Of a stretch of DNA of 64,000 nt, positions 1-10,204 are shown piece by piece. The notes under the pieces are model-generated. The model did no database searches. It was not told the origin of the DNA and saw only the letters and a program-made list of their open reading frames with translations. The number at the start of each line of letters is the position of its first letter. Within the stretch, counting starts at the first letter, position 1. The position numbers and the translations under genes were made by a program. Source of the DNA: Blepharisma stoltei (lineage: Eukaryota > Ciliophora > Heterotrichea > Heterotrichida > Blepharismidae); assembly GCA_914767885.1 (NCBI GenBank), contig CAJZBQ010000051.1, forward strand, positions 504,001-568,000. Reading direction: 5' to 3'.

Positions 1-339
1 AAATATATTTTAAATTCCTATTTATTCTTCCTTCATTGAATTTAGTGGATTGATTAATTCACGTATTAATAAATTCAAAGCTCTATTAATCGCTGATGCG
101 TGATTATTTTTACGGCTTAGCTTTAGCTTGATTTTTTAATTTAACAATTGATTCTGTTAGAATCTTCTTTTTATCAAATTAGAAAAAAGATTATAAAAAG
201 AAGTGAATTAGGACTGGGAACTGATATTAATCTCTAAATCAGAGAGTTTAAGCCTTGCTGAAATGAAATCTTATAATAATTGTTTAAATTAATTAATACC
301 ATTATCCTTTATCACTGAAAAGTTTAGGGACATTTATAT
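1..339. other. Left-edge intergenic DNA, possible gene 3' end
   Basis: AT-rich. On the minus strand a 3' coding tail may end at a TAA at 22-24. The frame upstream of it (about 22-130) reads a short basic, Leu/Asn-rich stretch ending in NSMKEE. An in-frame TAA lies just upstream, so it would need an intron or insert to be joined. I cannot identify a product. Nothing else was recognised. Confidence 0.3.
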
Positions 340-1280
340 ATGATTATACGCAGCCTCTGGAATTTATACCTTGGAGGCCTCGAGAAGCACCCTATCAAAA
401 CTAAGTAAATCCCACATAGGATGGCAACGGGTATGGTCATTACGAGCGCTGGAGATTTAATTGCCCAGAAATTAGTTGAAGGAAATGACGATGTTGATTT
501 TAAACGACTGCTTAACATGGCTATTTATGGGTGTGTAGTTGCAGGTGGTGTCGGGCATTACTGATATAAAGGACTCGATGCTGCTTTTGGCTCAAAAATG
601 AATTTGCGCTCAACGCTGAAAAAAATGAGCGTCGACCTTCTGCTTTTCGCTCCTCCTGAAACTGCATTTTTCATGGCTTGGGCGCATTTAGGATCAGATC
701 AAAAGGAACCTGTAATGGAAAAGCTTAAAAAAGACTATAAAAACGTTCTGATAGCAGATTATTTACTATGGGTTCCGACTCAGTTCATCAATTTTTGCAT
801 TGTCCCAGAAAGACACAGAGTTCTCTTCCAAAGCGTGATTATGGTGTTCTGGAGCACATTTATATCGTTTGCGTCACATAATAGCTTACTCCCCCCTCCG
901 TGAGTGAATAAAACCATTAGAAAAATCGCTATTTTTTTCCCAAAAACCCACCCTCCGTACCCTCCGTGAGTGAACAAAAATTTTTTATGTAAAAAAAAAT
1001 TGATATATAAATGATAATTAGTAATATGAAATCTAGAGCTAATTCTGTTTAATTTAAACAAATTGCTTTTTAAAACATAAATTTTATAAATTAAATTAAT
1101 ATTTGCTTTCCAATTTTTGCGAATTAGGATATTTTAAAATTTCGAAAAAAAAATATTTTTTATAAAATTTATATATAATTTTTTTTAAACAAAAAAAAAA
1201 TTAACCCCCCTCCGTGAGTGAACAAAATTTTTTTGTTCACTCACGGAGGGGGGGAGTTAGATAACCTTAACTTTCTTTAA
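340..1280 (+). CDS. Mpv17/PXMP2-family membrane protein (interrupted by an IES)
   Basis: After removal of one 15-nt intron and one insert this encodes about 184 aa, the usual size for Mpv17/PMP22/Sym1 proteins of mitochondrial or peroxisomal inner membranes. Family hallmarks are visible. An N-terminal W..YL..L...P..TK leads to ITSAGDLIAQ; then come GHYWYKGLD, a KLKKDY segment, and a C-terminal WVPTQFINFCIVPERHRVLF followed by a WSTFISF helix. UGA encodes the second-last aromatic of GHYW. The insert at 889-1259 removes the last six codons: excision joins AGC-TTA to GAT-AAC and ends at TAA 1278. Function in this family (channel or metabolite homeostasis) is known only loosely. Identity is confident; exact localisation is inferred. 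Confidence 0.88.
405..419 (+). other. 15-nt intron in the Mpv17-like gene
   Basis: GTAAATCCCACATAG splits a Lys codon (AA|G). Removing it joins the ...HPIKTK segment to MATGMVITSAGD in one frame. Confidence 0.9.
889..1259. mobile_element. Family A IES/MITE in Mpv17-like gene
   Basis: 371 bp between TTA 886-888 and TTA 1257-1259. The left end is a C tract followed by CTCCGTGAGTGAATAAAA. The right end is the mirror image (GTTCACTCACGGAGGGG). The interior is AT-rich. Excision leaving one TTA restores the gene's C terminus. Confidence 0.92.
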
Positions 1281-1344
1281 TCTAGGCTTTTATGAATGCA
1301 ATAGCCTAATTAATTGAATTTATTTTGATCTAAAAAATTAATTA

Positions 1345-4144
1345 TTACTCTCTTATAAGTCTGCCTCCCTTAGCTAGCCTATCACATACAATAGTTATAT
1401 GCTTTTTCAATTTTTCTGTTGAAGTCGGGAAGCTTAAATTCCCTAATTGTGCATTTGCCTCTTTTTCGTTTTTCGCTAGAACGCTTTTCAATAATCAAGT
1501 CATAGCTACGTTTGTTGCTTCTTGCCACCCAGGCTCTCCATTCATTACAAATGGGTTTAAATGTCTGCTTAATACCTCAAAACTTTGATTATCTAAATTA
1601 AATCTCATCCTCAACAGTAACAAAGCCAAGTTTATGCTTGCACTTAATTTTTGTGAAGCTATCAACAGCTGCTCTTGCAAGGTTTCTACGTTTTCTGCCC
1701 TTGCCATAACTTGGGAATGTGTTACATGTAATAAATAATCCAAATTATTTAGCGGCGCTGGGTTTTTATCTTTAAACCTCACTAAAAGTCTTTTTTGGAT
1801 AGCTGCGTATTGTTCGCACAGCTTTCCTAAGTTATCTTCTTCGTCTTTTAATTGTTTTCTCGCCTCAAAGTGTGAGTCAACATTTTGGAATAAATCTTGG
1901 AATGGAAGCGGCTCTTCAAATGCTAATTTTTCATGCCCGACTCTTAAACAGATTTCTTCTACCATCAGCCAAAGGGTATGGAAGTGAGACGATTGAATTC
2001 TAAATCTCTCTCCAGTTTTGCCAATGATTGCAGTCACATGCTCTCCATTAAACAGTTGAAAAGTAATGGCATTGGGACTCAGCAATGCGACATCGAAAAA
2101 AATTTCTTTAAGCTGATTCAACGTTTGTCTGGCTTTAAGTGTGATTTTGAAATCAGCGGTTTTTATAGGCTTTATTAGAGTGCTTACCTGCAGAATTAAA
2201 TTAAGAGTCTTAGCGTCTTCCAAATTTGATACCTCTGCATACTTTTGACCAACGCCAGCCTGCTTGCTGGGCGGAAATTTACCGCTATTTGGAACAGTAA
2301 TCTCCTCTAGGAGAGCGCTTTCACTGTGATTCCCAAGAGTCTCGACGGGTTAGGAAGACGCCCTTCCAGTGCGCCATAGAGTGCTATGGAGGTAAAGGCT
2401 ATCCCGATACCTCCTGCCGGCCATCTTTGGAGAGGTAGCACCCCAGGAAAAAACCAAGGCCTTCTGGAATAAGCAGAAAAAGAAACCCGTGACACAAAAA
2501 CCTTCCAGATAACTAATACCTGGGCTGGAATGGCCAAAAGCTGACTCCCAAGGTCACTAACTCCAACAGCCTTCATACAACAAGCTTGGGGTTAGAATCA
2601 AAGGGCCTGAACCTGATTAAGGCTATAGAGCCATTTTGGCGCTAAAGTAGTTCGTCTGCAAGAACATATTCTGCCACCATATTAATTATTACCTGCAGAA
2701 GAGGAAGTCGAAAGGATACTGTTGAGACTCTAGGTGATTCGTTGACAAAATAAGTTGCATTTAAATTAACATTTAAATGGGAACAAGGTATATGAGGCTT
2801 TGTTAAAAACCTTATTGGGATATTCACAGTTCCTCGCAATTCCTCTATGTGTATAGGATTGTCAGGGCATTCTATATTAAAAGGAACCTCAATTTGGACA
2901 CAAACATTTTTTGCTACATCCCCATCATACTTAAGCCCAATTTTTACGTTTGTGACTATAGTTCCTTCATCATCACTTGCAAAGCCTTCAAAGGTATGCA
3001 TATCTCTTTCAGGTGTTTTGGGAACTTGTGGAATAATTATCAATTTAATTGAAGGCTCTAGTTTATTTGGTGAATCTGAAAGAGAGTTAATGACATTTCT
3101 ATATTCCCTATCCATACTTGCATAATCTTGTGTTTTATTGACAGGAACAACACTATAAGGCATAGGAGAAGTCCCTAAGTAGCTCACATCGAGCTTTCCA
3201 TGCTCCTCTAACGACAAAATCAAGCCTGGCATTTCTAATTCAATTACCCGGATTGCCACTGGTATTGTTGTCATTTTTGCAGCTCATAAAAGTTTTGTAT
3301 TCTTATATACCAATAAATGTCCAGAAAAGCTTCCAATTAATACTGAATCTTCTTCAAAAGCCCACATGCAGCTCGGCACATAATCGAGCTTTTTCTGTAT
3401 TTTTAAGCTTCCATTGATTTTGATTCCAAATAAAGTATGCTCTCCTAGCACATACACATCTACGTTGCCTTGCCTTTTAGTAGCTCTAATTTCCTGTGCA
3501 TATTCTCCTAGTATAATTTTCCACTCAGCCTCAAATGTAGCTGACTGGCCTTGCTGATAGCTTGTATATGCATCTCTAAGTCTAGCATATCTGTAGCATT
3601 CTAATTGCATATTGGCATTGCAAAGCAAAAACGAATCGTTTGAAGGACAATACAACAAAGGTCCTGGAGTTAGAAATCCAGGTAATTGAACAGCAAAAAT
3701 ATAGTTTTCTTGTTCATAGAATCCTAAAGCCCCATCTGATGACTGGATGCATATAAAATCTCGTCCTTCTCTGTTATAACTTCCGAATTTTCCATATGTA
3801 AAGTTAAATGCATTTCTTTGCAATTTATGCTCATATACTTGTCTTAGAGTTGAGTTTGCTATAACGGATACTTCTAACGATCTTGGGTGCAAAATTGCAA
3901 TAGTTTCTTGCTGAGAGTGTGAAAACAACCCTGCTTCTACTTGCAAAATGCTATCTAATCTTGATTCAAACAGCAAATCATCAGGTGAAAAATCGCCACG
4001 ATGAGGTTTATACCCCCTAATGATACCTTGTAGTGATCCAACAATGATATTTCCGGACTCCATTCTGCACATTGACCTAACATCGTATTCTTCCTCAGTC
4101 CCACACTGCACACTTCACCATTCTTTGACTCCAAATACAGACAT
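1345..4144 (-). CDS. BBS9: BBS9 (PTHB1), BBSome subunit, interrupted by a retroinsertion
   Basis: About 764 aa after removing the insert at 2196-2700. BBS9 is a core subunit of the BBSome, the coat complex that moves membrane proteins in cilia. The N terminus (MSVFGVKEWW, with the second W encoded by UGA) matches the family start. It is followed by beta-propeller features such as NIIVGSLQGIIRGY, LQVEAGLF and GRDFICIQSSDGALGFYEQE, then IPVAIRV...SYLGTSP in the middle. The C-terminal half contains TADFKITL, RFRIQSSHFHTLW, IQKRLLVRFKDKNPAPLNNL and KKHITIVCDRLAKGGRL, all strongly BBS9-like. Two UGA codons are read as Trp. The insert sits between FRLPLLQV and STLIKPIKTADFK; both flanks carry the duplicated target. 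Neighbours include other cilium genes (C2orf81-like, SPAG17), as expected by chance in a ciliate. Confidence 0.95.
2184..2700 (+). mobile_element. SINE-like retroinsertion in BBS9
   Basis: 505 bp inserted between direct repeats TTACCTGCAGAA at 2184-2195 and 2689-2700 (12-bp target-site duplication). The body is GC-richer than the surroundings and has no inverted termini. The right end CCACCATATTAATTATT resembles the 3' ends of the elements at 32.7, 44.8 and 49.2 kb. Removing 2196-2700 restores the BBS9 frame exactly. Confidence 0.85.
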
Positions 4145-4164
4145 TTTGTATTTTAAGTTACTTA

Positions 4165-6592
4165 ATGGAAGAAGAGACATATGAAATTAATGAAGATTTA
4201 GACATAGCAGAAATAGCTGCACACGATGTATTTGAAGCTATATATGAGCAAGGAGGACATATTTTATATGACCATTACATTCAAAATAGATCAGTTCCAT
4301 TTGCAGCTCAGCAATCAGTTTGACTTATTGCAAACGCAGTTGAGCTGTTTTATATTCGGTATGATGTTGAAGGATGATAAAATGCCTTTTACTATTCGCT
4401 CCGTGAATTCTCTTTCATCTGCCCACTTTTATTATTATATGATTTGGGTTTCGAATAGGGGCGCTTAAACAGAAGGAAAGCCTAGTAGGTGCTTTCGCAG
4501 ATATTATGAGAGATGGCGGTCTGCAAGGCCTGGCATGTATGAGAGAGTTACGACAAAATGCTTCTTTGTGAAGCTGTTATTTAGGGTCAAATAAGAAGCC
4601 AAGCTAAATTAAGCTAATTAAGGTTAAAGTATGATACTGGAGAATTAGAAAATTGAGAAGAAATGGCAGAACCAACTACTTGTAAAATCGATCCCTGGAT
4701 GCGAAATATTATACCTGTAAAGAAAAAGTATAAGGAGCCTGAATCTGAAGAGCCATCTGGCCAATCAGTTGTATCAGTCAACCAAAGTACAAGAAGTTTC
4801 CGCTCTTCAAGGTCAGGTCTGCAAAAGAAAACAAATCCTGCTAAATCTACACTAGGATTTCAAAATCCAGCAATTTCTGAAGAGCCCAAGCCTGTTCCCA
4901 TACCAAACTATTATTTGGAAACCCCAGAAGATGAGGCAGAGAATCAAATGAGGGAAATCAAAGCAAGGCAAATTAAGAGAAAAAAAGAGGAAAATGAAAG
5001 GCAAAAAAAACGAAACGAAGAAGAGAAAGCAAAAGAAAGGGAATATCAGCGAGAGGCAGAAGGACTAAAAAGTAAATTATTTACATACAATTTTTCAGGG
5101 AAAATTATGGTTGTTAGTCCTCTGAAATTTAGAAACGTTAACTCATATAGCACCTCAGTTTTGAGATACTCAGTACCAGAACCAATAATGGAAGAACCAA
5201 TTAAAGTAGAAAAAAAGAAAAAAAGGACTCTTGAAGATTTTGGGACTTTAAAGCCATTGAAAACAACTCCTAAAAAGGAGCAAGAGTGAGTTAGAAATGT
5301 AGCATCAATTTCTTCACCAATTTTTGAAGCAATTAATTTGAGCATTGGCGTTACGATTTTTGATGGGGATCGCAGTAAGCATGGTATCTCTAATTCAAAT
5401 GCAAAATTAAAGACAATGAGTAGGAAAGAGTATTTTGGGGTAACAGCTAGAGCAAATGATACTGCCAATTCAAGTGATTTGCAAGTTGCTAAGTCTGAAA
5501 GTTCGCATTCTATGGCAACAAATAGGCAGAATTCAACCATGAAATTACCTTCTATAAGATCCCATAAAGATTTATTTGAAGACATTCCTGATAGTGCACT
5601 TCCAGCTGAAATTAAAGAAGAGCCTAAAGTTTCTGATAGCGAAACACCTCAAATTATTCATACAAAGTCTCCAAAAATCAATAAAATACGAAAATATGAT
5701 AAGGCTGAAAATATCCAAGGAATGAGTCCAATTGATAAATTCAACATGGAAATATTAAAGAATAAAAATTGGGGGCTAAATCCTCCATTTAAAGGAGTCA
5801 AAGTTCCGTCGAAACTACCTAAACGAAATAAATCACCTATAAAGCCTTGGGAGTCATTTGGAAATAAACCAAAGCAAAGAAGGGGCAACTTATTTGCATC
5901 TGCAGAAGAATTATGGGAATTGAAGAAAAATTCAATAAAGCGCCCAAGAGACCGAAGATTCGTAGAATGGCTTGGCCACACCCCCAAAATTCCACTAGCC
6001 TCCTATGGGCAAGGTTAGGTTAGGTTAGGTTATTAAAGTCAGGTGTTATCCATATTGGTGACGCAGTCACCAAAGACCCCCCGCACCGGAGGTTCTAACG
6101 CTTTTCGACTGCCTTTCTGGAATCTTCTGCCTCGTCCTTATGGCTTCAGTCTTGATGCTTATGGATTTCTGGGCCCTCTACGGGCGATTGGAGTAGCTTG
6201 ATTCCAAGGATCAACTCCTTGGAATCTGCCGGGTGCCGAAATATCTTCATTCGACAGCTATAGGAAAAAGATTACTCCCATGTGGCCTGCGCCGAAGCAT
6301 CCAATTTCTCGGTAGAGCAATACCCATGGATCCCCGGATTCAAAGGACGCTACTGAGTACCTCCATTTCCAATCATGAAAGCAACAAAACCTATCCGGAT
6401 ACACACTTCTTGAGCCTGCACTTGATTCTCGGTTCGGAGTCCATCCCAGTTCACCGTAGCCATAAGGTCTGGACTTCTGTGCCAAGAGGACAAGTTGCAC
6501 GTGTCGCCCATTTTAATGTATATTCCTACAGACAATCAATAGTTGATTATTCAACGCTTGCATCTACCGAAAATCTAGGAAAAAATTATTAA
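4165..6592 (+). CDS. C2orf81-like (DUF4639) protein, two insertions
   Basis: About 544 aa after removal of 4366-4635 and 6006-6528. The first exon block resembles the N-terminal region of the animal C2orf81 family: DIAEIAAHDVFEAI, then HILYDHYIQNRSVPFAAQQ and VELFYIRYD. Excision continues this into TGELENWEE and then CKIDPWMRNIIPVKK, which matches the conserved 'DSW...PV' segment of that family. A charged coiled-coil follows (about residues 180-220), then a low-complexity Lys/Ser-rich tail. The second excision replaces the apparent stop by SYRQSIVDYSTLASTENLGKNY. UGA is read as Trp at 5287 and elsewhere. The function of the family is not established; a link with cilia or sperm is suggested by its expression in animals. 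Start chosen at the first ATG. Confidence 0.78.
4359..4635. mobile_element. Short retroinsertion (7-bp TSD) in C2orf81-like gene
   Basis: 270 bp between direct repeats GTATGAT at 4359-4365 and 4629-4635. No terminal inverted repeats. The right end has an AAGCTAAATTAAGCTAATTAAGG microrepeat-like tail (split here by eye). Excision turns an apparent stop (VEGW-stop) into the conserved RYDTGELENWEEM. Confidence 0.78.
6001..6528 (+). mobile_element. SINE-like retroinsertion in C2orf81-like gene
   Basis: 523 bp between TCCTA 6001-6005 and TCCTA 6524-6528. It begins with four GGTTA units, then a head (GGTGACGCAGTCACC ... GGAGGTTC) shared with the element at 44.8 kb, in which pol III A-box and B-box-like spacing can be suspected. 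It ends GTCGCCCATTTTAATG, similar to the other elements' 3' ends. Excision replaces an early TAG by an in-frame 24-residue C terminus. Confidence 0.75.
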
Positions 6593-6762
6593 TTCTCAAT
6601 TACTTTACTCCTCTTACTAGCTAATAGAGGTTTAAATTTCACATAAAATTATCTCTATAAATATTTTTTGGAAAAATCTAATTTAGATCAAATGATTCTT
6701 TCAGGGTGCAATTATCTATAACTACCTGGAGATTTTATCATAATAATTTAATATATATCAAA

Positions 6763-8866
6763 TTATTTTCAGAAAAAAAAATTTGCTAGCGAAGTAATGA
6801 AGGATTTAGTATCTCCAGAAACTTCTTTAAATGTTTCCATTTTATTTTCGATCAGCTGCTGATTTTCCTTCATGGTTGCTCTTCGAATAGTCATTCGTTT
6901 CATAGACAATCTCTTGGTTTGTCTTCTTTCTGTTACTCTTGCTTCATCCTCATCAGTTAATATAACAAATGAGTTTTCTTCAGAAAAACATGTCATAATT
7001 TCTTTAAATTCTTCATAGTTCATGTCTTTTCCTGCTTTCAGCTCAAATTCATTTACAATTTCTTCAAAATCTGCTTCTGAAATGAAGCAGCCAGCTTTTT
7101 CTAAAGCAAACTTTAGATTATCAAGGCTTATAGTTCCAGAATGAGTTATAGCGCTTTCCCGAGGATGGCGCGGAATGGCGCCATCCTCGGGAAAGTCAAC
7201 TAAGCATCCACACGGGAACTGGGAGTTCCACGTGTGGATGCCATTTTTGACATGTGGGATCCAAACTTCCAATTGTCAAAATGGCATCCACACGTGGAAC
7301 TCCCAGTTCCCGTGTGGATGCCTTCCTGGCCTTCCCGAGGATGGCGCCATTCCGCGCCATCCTCGGGAAAGCGCTATATATCGAAATGATTAAAAACTGC
7401 CCACATAGCTTCATCGTCAAGAACCCTTTTTCTAGCTAGAGCTGCTATGAGAAACTGAGTATAATTTAATTTCCCATGTCCAATATATTCAATGTTTCTC
7501 ATTAAAGCTTCTATTTCTTCACCCAAAATTTCATAGCCATTTCTTCTCATCGCATCTACAATATCTTGAGCGGTTACAAATCCAGTATTTGACTGGTCTA
7601 TTTCTTTGAACATCGCTCCGAGCTCTTCGTATTTTTCTTCAGAGATATTCCTTACAAAGACTTTCATAGCTTCTTGCCATAGTTTGCCTGGAGCCTTGAA
7701 TTTTTTTAACGCACTAAAGATTTCTAGGTTGATTGGAGGATGCTCAGCTGGGTCATCAAGCGTTTTAAACCAAGGATGGCCTAAGGCTCGGTTTATTGAA
7801 ATCCTTTTGGCTGGATTCGGCACGAGGGTTTGCTGAATCAGATGTTTAGCTTCTTTTGAAATGTGACTCCAAGGCTTTTCTGGGAACGAAAATTTACCTT
7901 TTACGATTCTAAGAAATAAATCTTTTAAATCCACTCCTTTAAATGGGTGCTTTCCCGATAGCATAAAATACATTAAAACTCCTGATGATCATATATCACA
8001 CTCTTTTCCATACCTACCTTTAAGGACTTCTGGAGCTACAAAGTATGGAGTACCAACCATGGATTTCATTTTATCATCTCCGAATTTGACAGACATTCCG
8101 AAATCAGTCAATTTTACTTCAGGCTCACCAGTACTGCTAGCTAATAAAAAGTTTTCAGGCTTAATATCTCTGTGGCATATCTTCAGGCTATGCAAATGAT
8201 TTACTGCAGAAAAAATCTGCTTCATTAATGCTGAAACTTCTTTTTCAGTTAAAACCTCTTTTTGAATGAGATAATCGCATAAATCACCTCCAGAGCAGTA
8301 CTCCATGACGAGGTGAATGTATTTTGTGTCTTCATAAATTTCGTAAAGTTTTACAATATTAGGGTGATCAGCCAATTTTAAAATTTCCAACTCCCTTTTC
8401 ATAGATTCGAGGTTTTTCTTGACGTGATCTTTACAAATCGATTTAATAGCATATAATCTTTTTTTTTGAGACATCGTATCGCTTTTCTTAGTTGCAAGCC
8501 TTACTGTTCCAAACGGGTGCAGATCCAATGATCGTATACTTTTAATAGTGTATATTTCATCGATTAAAATTTGGTCGAAAATTTTAAATAATGCACTTTG
8601 GCCAAAATTTAACGGTTTTTCGGTCAAATGTCTCACTATCAAAAATGATTTGAAAAAAAATTCTCCTAGGAGATTTTGCACTATCAAAAATGCATGATCA
8701 TTTGACATGGAGCCGTTCCAAATTGCCCGTAGCCTAAAACCTTGATAAAATCGTATTTATCTCTGATTGACTCTAGGCGAGAACTGCTTGAAACTTCGGC
8801 TACCCGTAAAATTGGCGCTTTAACGGGTCTTTTCATCTTAGTTTCCTTACTTGTACAAATTCCCAT
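6763..8866 (-). CDS. CDPK: Calcium-dependent protein kinase CDPK1, two insertions
   Basis: About 554 aa after removing inserts at 8514-8722 and 7149-7378. The N terminus MGICTS is a likely myristoylation/palmitoylation signal. The kinase domain has the Gly loop GYGQFGTVRLATK (rebuilt across an insert), catalytic HRDIKPEN, TDFG, a GTPYFVAPEVL activation segment and ECDIWSSGV with W = UGA. A junction helix and EF-hand repeats follow: DQSNTGFVTAQDIVDAM, a degenerate second, FDITHSGTIS rebuilt across the palindromic insert with Asn at the usual Glu-12 position, and FELKAGKDMNYEEF. It phosphorylates Ser/Thr targets in response to Ca2+. A paralogue lies at 58110-59738. The C-terminal tail is basic. 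Confidence 0.95.
7149..7378. mobile_element. Family D palindromic IES in CDPK1 EF-hand
   Basis: About 228 bp plus one TA. The element begins TAGCGCTTTCCCGAGGATGG and ends with its exact reverse complement. The two halves are mirror images around about 7263. Each outer end is itself a mini-hairpin (CCCGAGGATGGCGC against GGCGCCATCCTCGGG). Excision at TA leaves GAT-ATA-ACT-CAT, restoring the third EF-hand loop. Confidence 0.88.
8506..8722. mobile_element. Insertion with 8-bp duplication in the CDPK1 Gly loop
   Basis: 209 bp between direct repeats GTTCCAAA at 8506-8513 and 8715-8722. There is no obvious relation to families A-D. The interior has a tandem near-repeat (CATTTTTGATAGTG twice). The duplication contains no TA. 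An 8-bp duplication is typical of hAT-type transposons, so a hAT-derived MITE is a possibility. Removal restores GQFGTVRLATK. Confidence 0.75.
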
Positions 8867-8948
8867 AATTTTTACTATACATGACAGTAACTAATAGACT
8901 TTTTTTTGTTACAAAAGAAAAAGATTATATAGGTGAAAACTTGAAAAC

Positions 8949-9977
8949 TTAGCTAGATTCTACAACATGATTATTAATATCAGTTCCTCGGTCGAAATCA
9001 TGCATTGAATCAAGAGCTTCTATTGTCTCATCAGAAAGTGAAAATTCGTCTGGTTCACGGTATCCAAAACCACTTAACTGGTCAAAATTCATATCAGATG
9101 CAGAGAGCTCTCTCTTTTCATCCCCATCATCTGTTGCAGCAGTCAAATTAATTGTGGCTGCTTCTATATACAGATTCTTTCTTCCGCCTTTTATAATTAT
9201 TTCCTTACTGCCCCCCTCCGTATGCGAACAAACTCATTGGAAAATCCTAATTTTTTGGGTGAAAACCCACCCTCCATGTGAGTGAATTCTTTTAAAATAA
9301 AATTTTTTAAAAAAACATTTTGATATATAATAGGAAATTATCATAACGAAATTTCTACTAATTCGGCTTATTTTAAACAGCTTGCATTTTAAAAGATAAT
9401 TTTACAAATTAAATTAATATTTGCTTTAAAATTATTTCGAATTGGGATTTTTTGTTAAAAAAAAATACCTCGTGAATGAAAAAAAAAAATTTTGCTCACG
9501 GAAGGAGGTATTAGTATTTTTCAAAATTGTTTTAGGTGGTTTTAAGCTATTTCTTTGAGATTCAATTCTTTTAAGTTCTGCCTCTTCTTTTAATTTTTTC
9601 ATTTTCGCTCTTTCTTCTTCGAGTTTTTTCTTTTGTGCATCTAGTCGCTTTTTTGCTTCTTCTTGTTTTCTGATTGCTTCGAGCTTGCGCTCTTCTTGTA
9701 GGCGCTTTGCTAAAGGTAGTGCTTCAGTATTATTTGAGTTTATTTTATTATGCTCTGGCTCATGAGCTATTAAAATTTGCGTGGGTTTAATTGATAATTC
9801 GGGTAAAGAAATTTTTGGGATTGGTATCTGCAAAAGTTCTGCTAATGAGTTTACTTGTGTGACTAGTTTCTCTAGCACTTCTTGCTGGCTAACCACTTCT
9901 TTCTCAACATGAGATATTTTTTGATTTATATTTTCAGCTATAACAGTCTTTATCATATTCAAAGAGTGGGATTCCAT
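8949..9977 (-). CDS. Coiled-coil protein of unknown function (one IES)
   Basis: About 240 aa after removing 9208-9513. Residues 10-50 form an amphipathic helix. A Lys/Glu/Arg-rich coiled coil runs from about residue 88 to 135 (KRLQEERKLEAIRKQEEAKK and onward). The C-terminal third is acidic (DDGDEKRELSASDMNFDQ). The IES joins KNT to KEIIIKGGRKNLYIEAA. No family recognised. It lies head to head with HSP60, 227 bp away. Confidence 0.8.
9208..9513. mobile_element. Family A IES in coiled-coil gene
   Basis: 306 bp between TTA 9205-9207 and TTA 9511-9513. Left end CTGCCCCCCTCCGTATGCG; right end GCTCACGGAAGGAGGTA, a diverged copy. Excision keeps the frame open. Confidence 0.88.
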
Positions 9978-10204
9978 AATATTGTTTTAATATCTTGAGG
10001 TTTTTATAAAATAAGATTATATTAGTGATTTTTACTAAAAAGTCGAAAAAATTAATAGTTTTTTGGTATTACTGTAATAGGATTTAATTTTTTTTACCCT
10101 CAATTATACTCATAATTAATTTATGAATAATTTTATCATTTTCATATAATTGGTAAACCTCTTTTGCCTCTATCTGCCCATTTTGCATTATTAAGCTTGG
10201 ATAA

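Noticed and set aside
780-1061. Minus-strand frame with repeated FLFTHGG-like segments in family A elements
   Set aside because: It is the translation of the inverted-repeat ends; it recurs wherever a copy lies and has no start context.
4226-4468. Open frame of about 80 codons in the C2orf81-like region
   Set aside because: It lies mostly inside the 270-bp insertion and is out of frame with the conserved flanks.
6013-6036. Four GGTTA units resembling telomeric repeat
   Set aside because: Only four units, within an element flanked by target duplications and with genes on both sides; more likely the microrepeat end of a retroelement.
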